DNA of 64,000 nucleotides, taken from contig OU015538.1 of assembly GCA_907165065.1 (NCBI GenBank), positions 16,383,165-16,447,164 of the forward strand, read 5' to 3'. The position numbers and the translations under genes are program-made. Shown in pieces: positions 1 to 10,192 of this stretch (positions within the stretch are counted from its first letter, which is position 1; each line of letters begins with the position of its first letter). The stretch comes from Caprimulgus europaeus (lineage: Eukaryota; Chordata; Aves; Caprimulgiformes; Caprimulgidae). The notes below the pieces were generated by a model. The model did not search any database, was not told where the DNA came from, and saw only the letters and a list, made by a program, of their open reading frames with translations.

Positions 1-3000
1 TGTGACAGACATACCTGCATATCATTACAGCAACAATACCTCAATGATAAACTTTTGTATCTAAAGTGAATCAATACAAATTTTTGTTTCAAATAACACA
101 TGCAGGTCAGAACAACAAAATGTGTTTGGTTTATTTCATCTGAGTACATTACTATTTGCATTATTTTTTTTCTTTGCACTGCAATTCACTGTTCAGAATT
201 CTACAGGTGTTAGTGCTGAGGAAATGTAAATGAGTTTGCAGAAATCTAACATCTCACCTAGGAGAGAGAAGACCAAATGAATTTGGACCAATTTATCTAG
301 TCAATGCAAGGAACAATTTATTTACCTACCTTTCAAAAATCAGGCTGATAACAGCATAATCTTGTGCAAGTTTTGCTAATCTGTCTTTACTTTAAAGGTG
401 ATGAAATTAAAACCAGAGTCTAAGTTACTTGCTCTAGGTTAGTAGTTGGGCTAAGAACAGAATCAAAGGACCATCACCACCAGCTTTATGCTGTATCATA
501 CACAGGGGTCTTGTATTACACAGAATTCCTCCACATTGTTCAAATGTAACTAAAAATCACCTCTTTAACTTCTTTTAAATTGTTCTTAACCTTTACAGGG
601 CAAAACTTAGACTTCATGATGCCATGACAACTGACCTATATTGCAACACTACCACTACTATTAAGCTTTATTCCTAACTGACAACAATGTCCCGTGATGA
701 GCTAAAATTCTCTGAGCAAAAAAACCCAAACCTAAAAAACAAAACCAAAGCACAATATCAATCATTATCAGTTTATTCTCATGCTTCAAGAATCTTCACA
801 AAAAAGGAGATTCTCTGGGCAGAATGCTTGGAAGACTGCAAGCTCCTCTCTTTCCCCATGAATAACACATTGGCAGAATTCTGCAGTGAGGCAGCCTGCA
901 AGCCCAACCTTAATTTCTTAGTACTCAAGAAGTTCAGCACAACTCTGGACAGTGAAATGCAATAGAGAACAAAATAATCAATGTAGAAATATATTCAAGT
1001 GAAACGTAAGAACCCACTTAGTTTTGACTTGTTTATGCTATTTGGAATAAAAATGATGTTATTGAAGTTTGCAAGTTCATCTCTGCCTAGGAAAAAGATG
1101 CTGTGATGCTTTCAAGACCTGTCACCTAGACACAAAATAAACAACTGTGTCTATATAAAATATTGTGTTACTCTATTTTAGGTAGTATTTGAAGCTTAAT
1201 AAATTTTGCTCAAATTATTGTTCACTGAAATTAAAACTGTAGCTTATTGGAAGAGATTTTAATTAGTTTTGGGTAAAATACATATTACATTTACACATAC
1301 ACTGCCAGAGATTAAATTTAATCCTTCTTGTCTTAGCAGAATTTTGGAATATTCCTAGAAACACAATTTTTGTTTGGCCATTCTATGTTACCACAGCTTT
1401 AAAATCCCACAATCATCATTAAAGTATAACAGATCAATTTCAAAATCTATTATGAACAGTGCCAAATGCATGTAGGCAAATTTGCCTCTCTTGTTTTTCT
1501 GTCTGGTTTTAATACTACTCATTACATGTAGTGTAAAGGCCTTTTTACAGGTTCGATGCTACTTTTTGCCTTTGGAATCTCCTTCCTCTTCATGGCAGTG
1601 AATTCAGTCATTGAATTATCCTTTTTTTTTTTTAAATTTAGTCTATTTTTTTTTATCTGCAAATACTGTTGTTCTTTAAGTTGACTGATTCTGTACCACT
1701 TAAGTAGAAGAACTTCACTTGAATTGGTATGGAATCAAGTTGTGATGCGTTTAAAATGTTACTTCTTTAAACTGACAACTTTATTCATAGTTTATAATAT
1801 ATATACCTTTGGCTAGCACTTGTTTTTATCTCTTCAAAGCAATCCTTTTCCTTTTTAATGACTGCAGCAAAATAAACAATGTTTGAGAAAGTGTGATCAT
1901 TAACAATTTCTTCCACAAATGGAATAGTCTTCTGAGCCACTTCAGGGTATCTGCATCTCCAAAGTGCTAAAACAGTGAGAGCCTGTCATGAATCTCTAAC
2001 ACCACTGAATCACCAGTTTGATAATTATTCACCAAGTCATCCTTGTACTCTCAGAGACTGTTTAAAAACACATTTCCGAGTGCTGCAGGAGCAACTTGCA
2101 CAGGTCAGAGGCCTGGGTAAGCGGGCTTGGTGTAATGTCAGTGGAGAATTAGAATTAGTTTGCTTACACCAGATCTGACCAATGCCTTATTGGGACCAGG
2201 TCTTATTTTTTTTTTTCTGAAGGACTCTGGCACTTTAAAAAGCAGATAAGCACTCATAGAGCTTTTCAGTCATCTGTGCCTCACAGATAATTTGCCCCTT
2301 AAGATTCAGAGATCAATTATTTCAATGAAAGAAAGTTGGGCACACTGCCCTTATAAACCTGGCCTGAAGACCTGGCTCTGGGGCTGCCTCCCTGGGAGCA
2401 CACGAACACCAGCACACTGCAGGCCGACACAAGCTGGCTCTGCCTGTGCCCTGAGCAGGCAGGGCGAGAGCCAGTGGAAATCAAAAAAGCTGTGTGATTT
2501 TGTTAGCACGGCGCCTGAGATAGCCTTTGCCTCTCAGATGGGTTTCTTAGGTTGGCCTCCTTGCTTCACTAACACAAACAAACAGCTTTCAGTACCTTGC
2601 GAATTTAAGTGGACTAAATTAGTGTTTGCTCACAGCCTACAGGCAAAAAAAACCCCCCAAAATCCCTTATTTGGATTTTAATTCTTAATCTTAGTTTCAC
2701 ATCTATTGAAAGGGATTAACCAAGGCCATTAAATACTCATCAAATACTTCTGAGCAAATCTATTGAATTTGTAAATAATTTTACTACAGTCCAGTAATAC
2801 TGACTTCCTTAACAAAACATAGAAAGGCTAATTTTGAGATGATGACTGGAAGTAATAACAGAGGAATATAGCTCAAATTTACAGAAAGTATCCAAATATA
2901 AGAAAGAAATCTATGTGGCACAGCGCCATAACTTCCTATCAATCTGAACTTCACATACAGGATTTCTTAAGCGTGTGAGGAAGCAACAAAAATATTTACC

Positions 3001-4034
3001 ACTGAGAAAGGTATTTAGGTACCTGCTACTTGTTTCAGGACAAATTCTGCCTGCCAATCTCCCAAAGGCAAAAATATCTGAGAGGATGATGGGAATCCCA
3101 GACTCCCATACTAGAAAGTCAAGAACATTTACCTGAAAATAAGGAACAAGAATATGGTATATATAGGACACCATTACTACATTTTCCTTAATCATGACAA
3201 TAATAGGATTTACATTTATAGCTGGCACTTAGAAGTTTTTTTTTCTTTTGTTAATCCCATCAGAAAACAACTCCCTACTGCTTCACCATCTAACAAATAG
3301 TATATTCTAACTCCAGTTCAGTTCATTAAAAATAAAATGGTGCCCTGGATCACCCCTTGGCATATCTTCTCCACACATAAATGTTACTTAAGGAGTGTGA
3401 CATCAACATGGCTGGTCACATTCCTTGGAATCCTGTTCAGTTAGAATCTTCAGTACTTACTGCAGAAATTCTGTGGTCTCTCTATACTATTGTGTGGTTC
3501 AGTCTGTCACGTGACATTAAGTTGTTTAAGGTGCAATATACAGTTTTGAAGGTTGTCAAGTCTCTATTCCATTAAAACAATTGTGTGACCAAATGAAGTA
3601 AATAATTTGGAAAACACCAACAATAGATGTCTGACTGACTATGTGTCTGTATTAAAAAGTCTATACTGGAATCCAGCCACTTAAAATAAATATGGACCCA
3701 TGTAATTTATTTAGTGATTCCCTTTTATTGTTATTTTCATAAAAATAAAATGGTATCACCATCATTTAATGCCGAGTTTTTAAAATTATATACTTTTTTG
3801 GATTATTTTGTTTTTAATCTTCCTCCATTGGAACAGGCATCTTTTTCCCCAAATTCAAGTCAAATATACTTGACACCTTAGAGACAAAAAAAATCACAGA
3901 TCCATAAATTGTGAGTAGGCTAAAATGGAAAGTAATTTCAGCGTGATAATTATATATAACAAAAAGAGACTTTGAGGTGATGGTACTCAATAGGGAATAA
4001 TCATTAGAAACAAGTAAAACATTGGAGCACCTAG
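1..4034. other. Downstream flank of DIAPH2, no recognised gene
   Basis: AT-rich non-coding sequence beyond the inferred end of DIAPH2. There is an ATG-initiated open frame of 92 codons at 687-965 (plus) with no family I recognise. A locally G+C-rich patch at about 2335-2560 is open for 118 codons from an ATG at 2325, but it also resembles no known protein. T runs lie at 1622-1633 and 2206-2216. The segment 2129-2170 begins ggtgtaa and ends ttacacc, a weak hint of an old decayed repeat. I see no promoter, exon or RNA gene. Confidence 0.55.
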
Positions 4035-4055
4035 CAAAATCATGTTATGTATATC

Positions 4056-4061
4056 TTTATT
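4056..4061 (-). terminator. DIAPH2: Candidate distal DIAPH2 polyadenylation signal
   Basis: AATAAA on the minus strand, with a T-rich region (ttttacttgtttcta) some 30-50 bases further downstream that could act as the downstream element. In DNA this AT-rich the hexamer is common by chance, so only its position about 4.5 kb after the stop and the downstream T-rich stretch favour it. Confidence 0.35.
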
Positions 4062-4182
4062 ACAGTTTTCAGAATACATGGATTAACAATGGCCAGGCTG
4101 TGATTTCATCAAATTCCTATTTTAAACATTACATTACAAACACAAAGCTGTTTAAAAAATAGAAATGCATGACTTTTGTCAC

Positions 4183-4207
4183 TTTTTTTTTTTTTTTTTT
4201 CTTTTTT
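4183..4207 (+). repeat. Poly-T tract (poly-A in DIAPH2 sense)
   Basis: T18, one C, then T6. In the transcript this would be an encoded A run close to the inferred 3' end, about 130 bases upstream of the candidate distal polyadenylation signal. It can misprime oligo-dT cDNA and so confuse mapping of the 3' end. Confidence 0.85.
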
Positions 4208-4551
4208 GGCATCAGGAGTCATGAGACTTCCAAAAGGGAAACCAAATGGTGCATGATAGCAGACTGACTAAACTGTAAGAGATTATTGTTCACATTCTGT
4301 GGCATATGTATCACCTCAAACAGTGCTAAAAGAAGCACTACAAGAACAAATCTTTCTCCTTGAACATTCTTCCAATGACATCAGTGGGTGCTGAGTGACA
4401 GCTTTGTAGGGCTGCAGAATTCACAGGCTTACACAACTCCCTTTCTTGTGCACAAAAGCAATACATGATCTGAAAGAGACACCTGAAGCTGAGGGATTTG
4501 GCTTTACCTGCTTTGATTTTATTTTTTATTTACAGTTTGCGTGCATGCGTG

Positions 4552-4570
4552 GGTGTGTGTGTGTGTGTGT
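4552..4570 (+). repeat. (TG)n microsatellite
   Basis: An uninterrupted GT/TG run of about nine units, preceded by the imperfect gcgtgcatgcgtg. It reads as a CA repeat in the sense of the inferred DIAPH2 3' UTR. Confidence 0.85.
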
Positions 4571-7500
4571 AGATACTGCAGAAGAAGAGATGTAGAGGTT
4601 TCTTACAATACTTATTTTAAAATGAATAACTTGCAAATACAGTATGGCACGTAAGAGGTGGGCTTTACATTGCTTTATCGCTTAGCATTTGTTATGCCTG
4701 ACCTCTCAGCAATTTGAAGGCAAACATTAAAGTGTAATTCAGCCAAGCCTTTGTTTAATGGATAAGAAGCAATTTACACATATAGGTAAGTCTGCTCCCA
4801 CATAACTATTACCAGCTTTAAATATTTACTAGCTATATCATTCTCAATATAGGAGATGCTAAATTCACCCATCAAAGCAGGATTTGCCTGAGGGATGCAA
4901 AAGCTGAACATTGCAAAGTTTTCTTAAATGAAAGCCACAGGATTTCCAGAGCCAAACCTAAAACTCAGCCAGATTTTTGAGAGTTTTGCAAACCATTTGT
5001 ATATTGTGGGATGAATTTAAAGTAGGTCACTGATGAATCGTGGTTTGGATAGAAACCATGAAAACATTATGTTTTTACAGCATTTGTCTGAGGTAGTACA
5101 TATACCACACACAAAAATGCAAAAATATACAGATATTCATAACTATTTGCATTTTACAGAAGGGAACTATGGGAATGCTTGCTTTTGTATCTGAATTTTC
5201 AAAAAAAGAACAGATCATTTTAGATAACATTTTTCATATTGACCATGGTTGTCTAAAACCAGAACAAATTATGCAATAGTATTTCTGGGAATACTTCCTG
5301 AAGCTGTTAGTCAATGCCCTCTGAGGCACTCATTTTGTTTTGGCTTTAGCATCAGCTCATAATATGATTAACACTTAAACCAAACATGACTTATGTGCTG
5401 GGAAAGGATATTTGTTGAATCACAAACAAACATACATGATGAACTGTGTTGCACTTTTTCCTCAGTAAACTGCATAAAACTTGAGCAAAAAATGTCTAGT
5501 GTCTTTACATTTCTGATCTGTACAGCCAGTAGTTAAGCAACAGAGATGTATATTTGTATATGATTTAAAGATTTCATTCCCATGTCCTTTGCAAATTTAG
5601 TTCAATTCATTGAAAAGGTAAGATTATCTTCCTCTTAAATAAACTAAGAAATGTAAACAGTGTAACATCATTAAAAAAAAAAAAAGAATCTCCTCAGTAC
5701 TTGTAACTGGTAAAATGTGAATGCAAACAGATGTGCTGGTATATTGTTAACGTAATGTCTCAGAGGACATATAGTAAAACGTAATTAGCAAGAAATTGAT
5801 GTATGAACCCTCCAGCGATTTTCTTTCTGGGATTACTTTGAATACAAATATAATTTAACTGATATATTTCATTTTTTAAAATTAGAAAATAAGGCAAGTG
5901 CATTTCTGAAAAAGGTGCTACTCTTCTACACTTCTAGATAAACATGTGACACCTCTGAAAATTAGATCAATAATAAAAACATTAAAAATATCTGCAATTT
6001 AATATAGACTGAAAAACTATCAAAAGACAAAGTGACCAGCATCAATTTCAGAAAATATTTTAGACTTCATAAATACGAGCACCCTATATTTACATAAATT
6101 ATCTTCTAAACTAGTTTTCCTTTGAAAGACACTTTTGTTCTAACAGATATGTCCATTAAATTATATAAATGTTTCAAATATGAAAAAAATAGTAGTAAAA
6201 TAGAAGCATCAGATGATGATGTCATTTTGGATTTGCTTTTTTTTTTTCCTCTCCCTCTGATTTGGTTCTTGAAAATCTGTAGTCAGCTTTCACAGAGCTT
6301 TAAAAAAAATATAACCCATGGAAATGAAAAACTTGTGCACTAATAATTACTGCTATGCTATAAAGAATCTGTTGTGAGCTTTTGAGTTTTCACATATAAA
6401 GATTATACCAGTACTTGTAAATCCCAGCAAAATGCTCATTTTAGAATTGGAATTCTAATGCACTGTTGATTGTAGTAAAAAATTTATATAGACATTATGA
6501 ACCTAATCCTTTTAAACTGGCTTTGTACATTAAGCACATTTTTGTAACTGTAAATGTAATAGTTCCATTTTAAAAAGTTATGCTTCAATACAAGGCTAAT
6601 GTTGACTTTACATGAAACAGGACATAATTCTTTGTATCTCTTACTGATAAACAGGGAGAGAGAATCCTGTTGCATGCATTATTTTTTTCCTGAAGTACCA
6701 TACAACTCTACTTGGTTACTAAAAATACAAAGAAATCCAACTGTTTCAGAAGAGGATTAATTGACAGCACACATTTCGCTAGGCTTCAGCCGTATTCCTA
6801 TGTTTAGAGATATAGCACTGGGCAAAACCCCTCTTTCCTATGAAGACTTTAAAAAAAATAATTTCAATATTAGATTGAAAAGGAGCTGTATCTTTTCTTA
6901 CAATAATTGGATATTGATCACTGTAGTTTGACATTGTGAGAATTTATCTCAAACTAGTTAGATAGTCTTAAGAGTATCTTACCAGAGAAGCAAAAAGAAT
7001 CTACTGTACAAAGATGCTTGGCTCAAGCAGTAGTGCAAAGTTACACTGCCCCAGTATCAAACGCTCCTCTAGAGCCAGCAGTATGTGCACAGAAAACAAC
7101 GTGACACCTTACCTTCCAAATATTCTTTATACAACTTGAAAAAAAAAAAAAAGTTCCCCATAACACCAGGCAATAAAAGTATTCATAAGAGTTCATCAAT
7201 CAGTGAAAAAGCAATAATAATTTGAGAACAAGTGCCATCTAGTACATCGTATCCCATTTTTTTCTAAAACATCATAGCTGAGAACACAGGAGTAGTTCCA
7301 CTGGAACTCCCACTTCAAAATCCTCCAGCCCATCCAGATAAACAATGAACCATTAGTAAAAAGGATGGTGAAGACTGACCTGAACACTAAACAGACTGTA
7401 CATTCAACTAGAGTCTGGGGAAAAAAGGGAACTATAGTTTCCCACTGAGTGGCAGAACATACACAGTGTCAGCTACTAAACTGACTGCTCACCTGAGGTA

Positions 7501-8119
7501 CTGCAGTGCAGGGGCCTGTATACAAAGTAGAATGGGAGGAGCTTCCCAAAAAATCATGCTGCTGCAACCATTGATCACTGCTATGTAGTGCTCCAGGTAG
7601 AAAATTTGTTCTTAGCTGCTAAACCCTCAGCACTAGAATCCACCAGTAGAGATCCCGCTACATATTTTACCTGAGAAACAGAGGAAAAACTCAGAGGCAG
7701 TTCTGAATAACTTCATAATGTAGCTTGTCTCTAAAAACCTACACAAAGGTAGTTTTAGCACAATTAAAATAGGACAATCATTTTCCCCCAAATATCTTTA
7801 TAAAGAATATATAAGTGCATAATTAGAAAAATCCCTCCTTAGATACAGTTAAAAACATATCCTGCCCTTGATATAATTTAATTTTGGTAAAATCCTATGC
7901 TCTGTTTTATTTTTATTTTTTTTTAGCAGTGATAAGTAACTATACATCATCATATCACCAAAAGTGTAGATATGTGGCATATCCTGCTTGCAGCCAAAAC
8001 AGCTGAATCCACCAGGCTTTACATTGAGATAATATTTTCAGCAACCTGACTGGGGCTACACGTTGCTTTTTTATGGTTACAAAAAAGATTCTGATAATGT
8101 AGACCAGCTCACCTCTGAA

Positions 8120-8125
8120 TTTATT
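8120..8125 (-). terminator. DIAPH2: Candidate proximal DIAPH2 polyadenylation signal
   Basis: AATAAA on the minus strand about 455 bases after the stop codon. It is followed downstream by a mixed G/T-containing stretch and then a T run (tctttttttgtaacc). It would give a short 3' UTR that keeps the poly-U tract at 8283-8330. It could be a chance hexamer. Confidence 0.22.
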
Positions 8126-8282
8126 AACATACAATTTTATTTTTTTTTCCTTTCATGTCCAAATCAGAACTGCAAATGGAATCCACAGCTGTATTCTTTC
8201 AACAAATCTGTATTTTCTTACCCATATAAAACATATCCTAGAAATCCCCAACTCCTTTCATGGAAGTTGCCAACTCTTTAAC

Positions 8283-8330
8283 AAAAAAAAAAAAAAAAAA
8301 AGGAAAAAAAAAAGGAAAAAAAAAAGAAAA
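8283..8330 (-). repeat. Poly-U/pyrimidine tract in the DIAPH2 3' UTR
   Basis: On the plus strand this is A19-GG-A10-GG-A10-G-A4, so the mRNA carries about 48 nearly uninterrupted U with CC or C breaks, 250-300 bases after the stop. It may be simple slippage DNA. In RNA, pyrimidine runs of this kind are typical binding sites for PTB- or ELAV-family proteins; whether it acts that way here is inference. Confidence 0.8.
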
Positions 8331-8579
8331 CATAAGAAAATAAGATATGTATCCTACTGTTTAACACTGTTTACAGATCTTGGTAGTTGGGGTAATAAGA
8401 TACCGTATGTGGATTATTTAGCAATAGCTTTTAAAAGACACAATATTTATACACCTTCTCATTTAATCAATACCAGTATTCCTTTATGATCATTGCCAAT
8501 TTGTATGATAAACTCTTGTCAAAGTATATCCATTTAATTGTAAAGAAAACAATTCACTAATTCTTTGGCATCAGAAGAA

Positions 8580-8644
8580 TCATACAGCTGCAATTGTTCC
8601 ATTGTGGCGAGAACGAGACCTTTCCAAAGTTACTCGTCTGTTAT
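8580..8644 (-). CDS. DIAPH2: DIAPH2 terminal coding exon with stop codon
   Basis: This is the last coding exon of the formin. The first two bases (AT) complete a GAT Asp codon with the single G carried from the DAD exon. The exon then reads NRRVTLERSRSRHNGTIAAV and a TGA stop at 8582-8580. As I recall it, the human DIAPH2 long isoform ends in a tail containing DNRRVPLERSRSRHNG, whereas DIAPH1 and DIAPH3 have quite different, longer tails; this identifies the paralog. The acceptor is strong: a pyrimidine-rich stretch ending ctttgcattacag at 8645-8646. The last few residues (TIAAV) differ from the human ending I remember, which is unremarkable for a C-terminus. The Arg/Ser-rich tail extends the basic region of the DAD. 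The exon is far too short to be found as an open reading frame; it was found by homology and by its in-frame junction with 60708-60803. Confidence 0.93.
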
Positions 8645-8669
8645 CTGTAATGCAAAGAAAGGAAAAAAC
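8645..8669 (-). promoter_or_regulatory. DIAPH2: 3' splice site of the DIAPH2 terminal exon
   Basis: The minus strand reads a polypyrimidine tract (ttttttcctttctttg) followed by cattacag immediately before the terminal coding exon. It is a strong acceptor by eye and fits the phase-1 join with the DAD exon. Confidence 0.87.
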
Positions 8670-9831
8670 AAATCACCATAAGATTTGAAACATGGATAAT
8701 GCAATGTCAAGAGGTTTTCAAACAGCCCTGAAAATCATTTCAAATGATATGTAAATAAGTAACTAGGAGACCGGATCAGAGAAGTTTCACACTGCAGCTG
8801 CCAGACTGAGTTCAAGAGTTCTGCAATCAGCAATAAATTACTTTCTTGATCAGAGAAGCTGGGTGATAAAAGCATTAGAAGAATTCTGAAACACAGTCCC
8901 CTTGGAAACAGCACACAATAACTAAAATTCTGAGTAAAAATCTTACGTTATAAACAATTTATGCAAAGAAGCTCTGGAAAAAACACATTTCAAGTTTCAT
9001 GAGAACGTACTGACCAGTGTGTTGGTGAAAAGCCTGCTAGGTACTACAAGTACAAAAGCACTAACACTGTTCACTATAATTTGGTACAGAGTTAAAAATA
9101 GAACAGTTAAATCAGCCACTTCCTAAGCATTTCCTGATTGTGCAATGTGAACAACTTTTAGTATAAAATATTACACAGCAATTATTGCAATGAATAATAA
9201 ATGTCTTTATCACAGGAAAACAATCCTGAAGTACCAGCCACACTCCTAAATGCCTTTAAAATAAAATTTTAAAGCGATGAATATACACATGCACACACAC
9301 AAAAAGGGGCAGAACATCAACCTCACCAAGTTTTCTGGAGGTTTTGATCTTTCTTTTTTAAAATGTGGTCCTGCCATGCTTTTTTTTGGGAGGGAGGGGA
9401 CTGCTTACTTTTGACATAACCTTTTCTACTCTCTCACATCACATTCAGATGGCTGCTGTTTGTTTGCATCTACATTGTCACAGCATCAGGGTGTCCCAAT
9501 ACATGGCTGGAACTCCTCCATAGTACTGGAATGTTATAAAACAACAGTCACTTCAGAAGCAAAACGTCTGAAGACAAACTGCAGGCGAGCAGGTTTTCTC
9601 AGCTTCTTTCCCAAATGAGCCAATGAAGCTCTGTCTGTCTCACAGCGCAGCAGACTACAAAAGCAGGTGTTGCTGGTACTGCTGTGGGACAGTGCGAAAC
9701 TTGGGCCAAGGCTGAGGTTCAGGAATGAAGCATGAGACCCCAACATGTCTGATGGGTAGAAATACCTCCTCTGAAAAAGCTATTGACTGAATCACTAAGT
9801 TCCAGAGGCCAGGGGAAAGGTTGGATCAAAG
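8670..9831. other. Intron segment, nothing recognised
   Basis: Unique-looking intronic sequence between the terminal exon and the CR1 at 9832. The part at about 9430-9780 is somewhat richer in G+C but matches no repeat or protein I know; a 70-codon minus-strand frame there is not convincing. Confidence 0.5.
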
Positions 9832-10192
9832 AACAACCTGGGATCTCATCAATGTGTATAAATACCTGAAGGGAGGGTGTAAAAAGGCTGGAGTCAGGTT
9901 CTTCTCAGTGGGGCCCAGTTAGAGGACCAGAGGCAATGGGCACAAACTGAAACGTGGGATGTTACTTCTGAACAGGAGGTTACTTCTGAAAGACTTTTTT
10001 ACTGTGAGGGTAACAGCACTGGAATAGGTTGCTGGGGAAGGCTGTGGAGTCTCCAACCTTAGAGATAGTCAAAAACTGTCTAGACATGGTCCTGGACAGG
10101 TGGTGCTAGGAGACCCTACTTGAGTAGGAGGGGCGGCCAGGATGACCTCCAGAGGTCCCCTCCAATGTCAACCATTTTGTGATTCTGTTCTA
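9832..10192 (+). mobile_element. CR1 LINE, 5'-truncated 3' end
   Basis: This matches the well-known avian CR1 3' region in order: ggatctcatcaatgtgtata, then aaatacctgaagggaggg, a middle part with cttctcagtggggcccag and ggcaatgggcacaaactg, and the end gatgacctccagaggtcccc followed by a degenerate gattctgttct in place of the ATTCTATG terminal repeats. It is about 360 bp, non-coding, on the plus strand and so antisense to DIAPH2. No target-site duplication is visible. Of the four copies here it is the best preserved, and it supports a bird genome. Confidence 0.92.

Larger units (their letters stand above)
4035..8579 (-). other. DIAPH2: Inferred DIAPH2 3' untranslated region
   Basis: This is the sequence after the TGA in the direction of transcription. 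It is AT-rich with no convincing open frame, and in mRNA sense it contains many AUUUA-type and U-rich stretches. Several AATAAA hexamers occur on the minus strand, including 8125-8120, 7917-7906 (two close together) and 4061-4056. I set the provisional end just past the last of these because a U-rich segment follows it. The true length could be a few hundred bases or more than 4 kb, and several lengths may coexist. No binding site for a specific factor can be asserted by reading alone. Confidence 0.5.

Noticed and set aside
687-965. 92-codon plus-strand open frame with an ATG start
   Set aside because: It does start with ATG, but the predicted protein matches nothing I know and it lies in the intergenic flank without visible promoter or splice signals. 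A single frame of this length is expected by chance in 64 kb.
2292-2681. 129-codon plus-strand open frame
   Set aside because: Its first codon is TTG, not a normal vertebrate start. From the first ATG it is 118 codons with no recognisable domain, in a small G+C-rich patch. Kept only as a low-interest observation.
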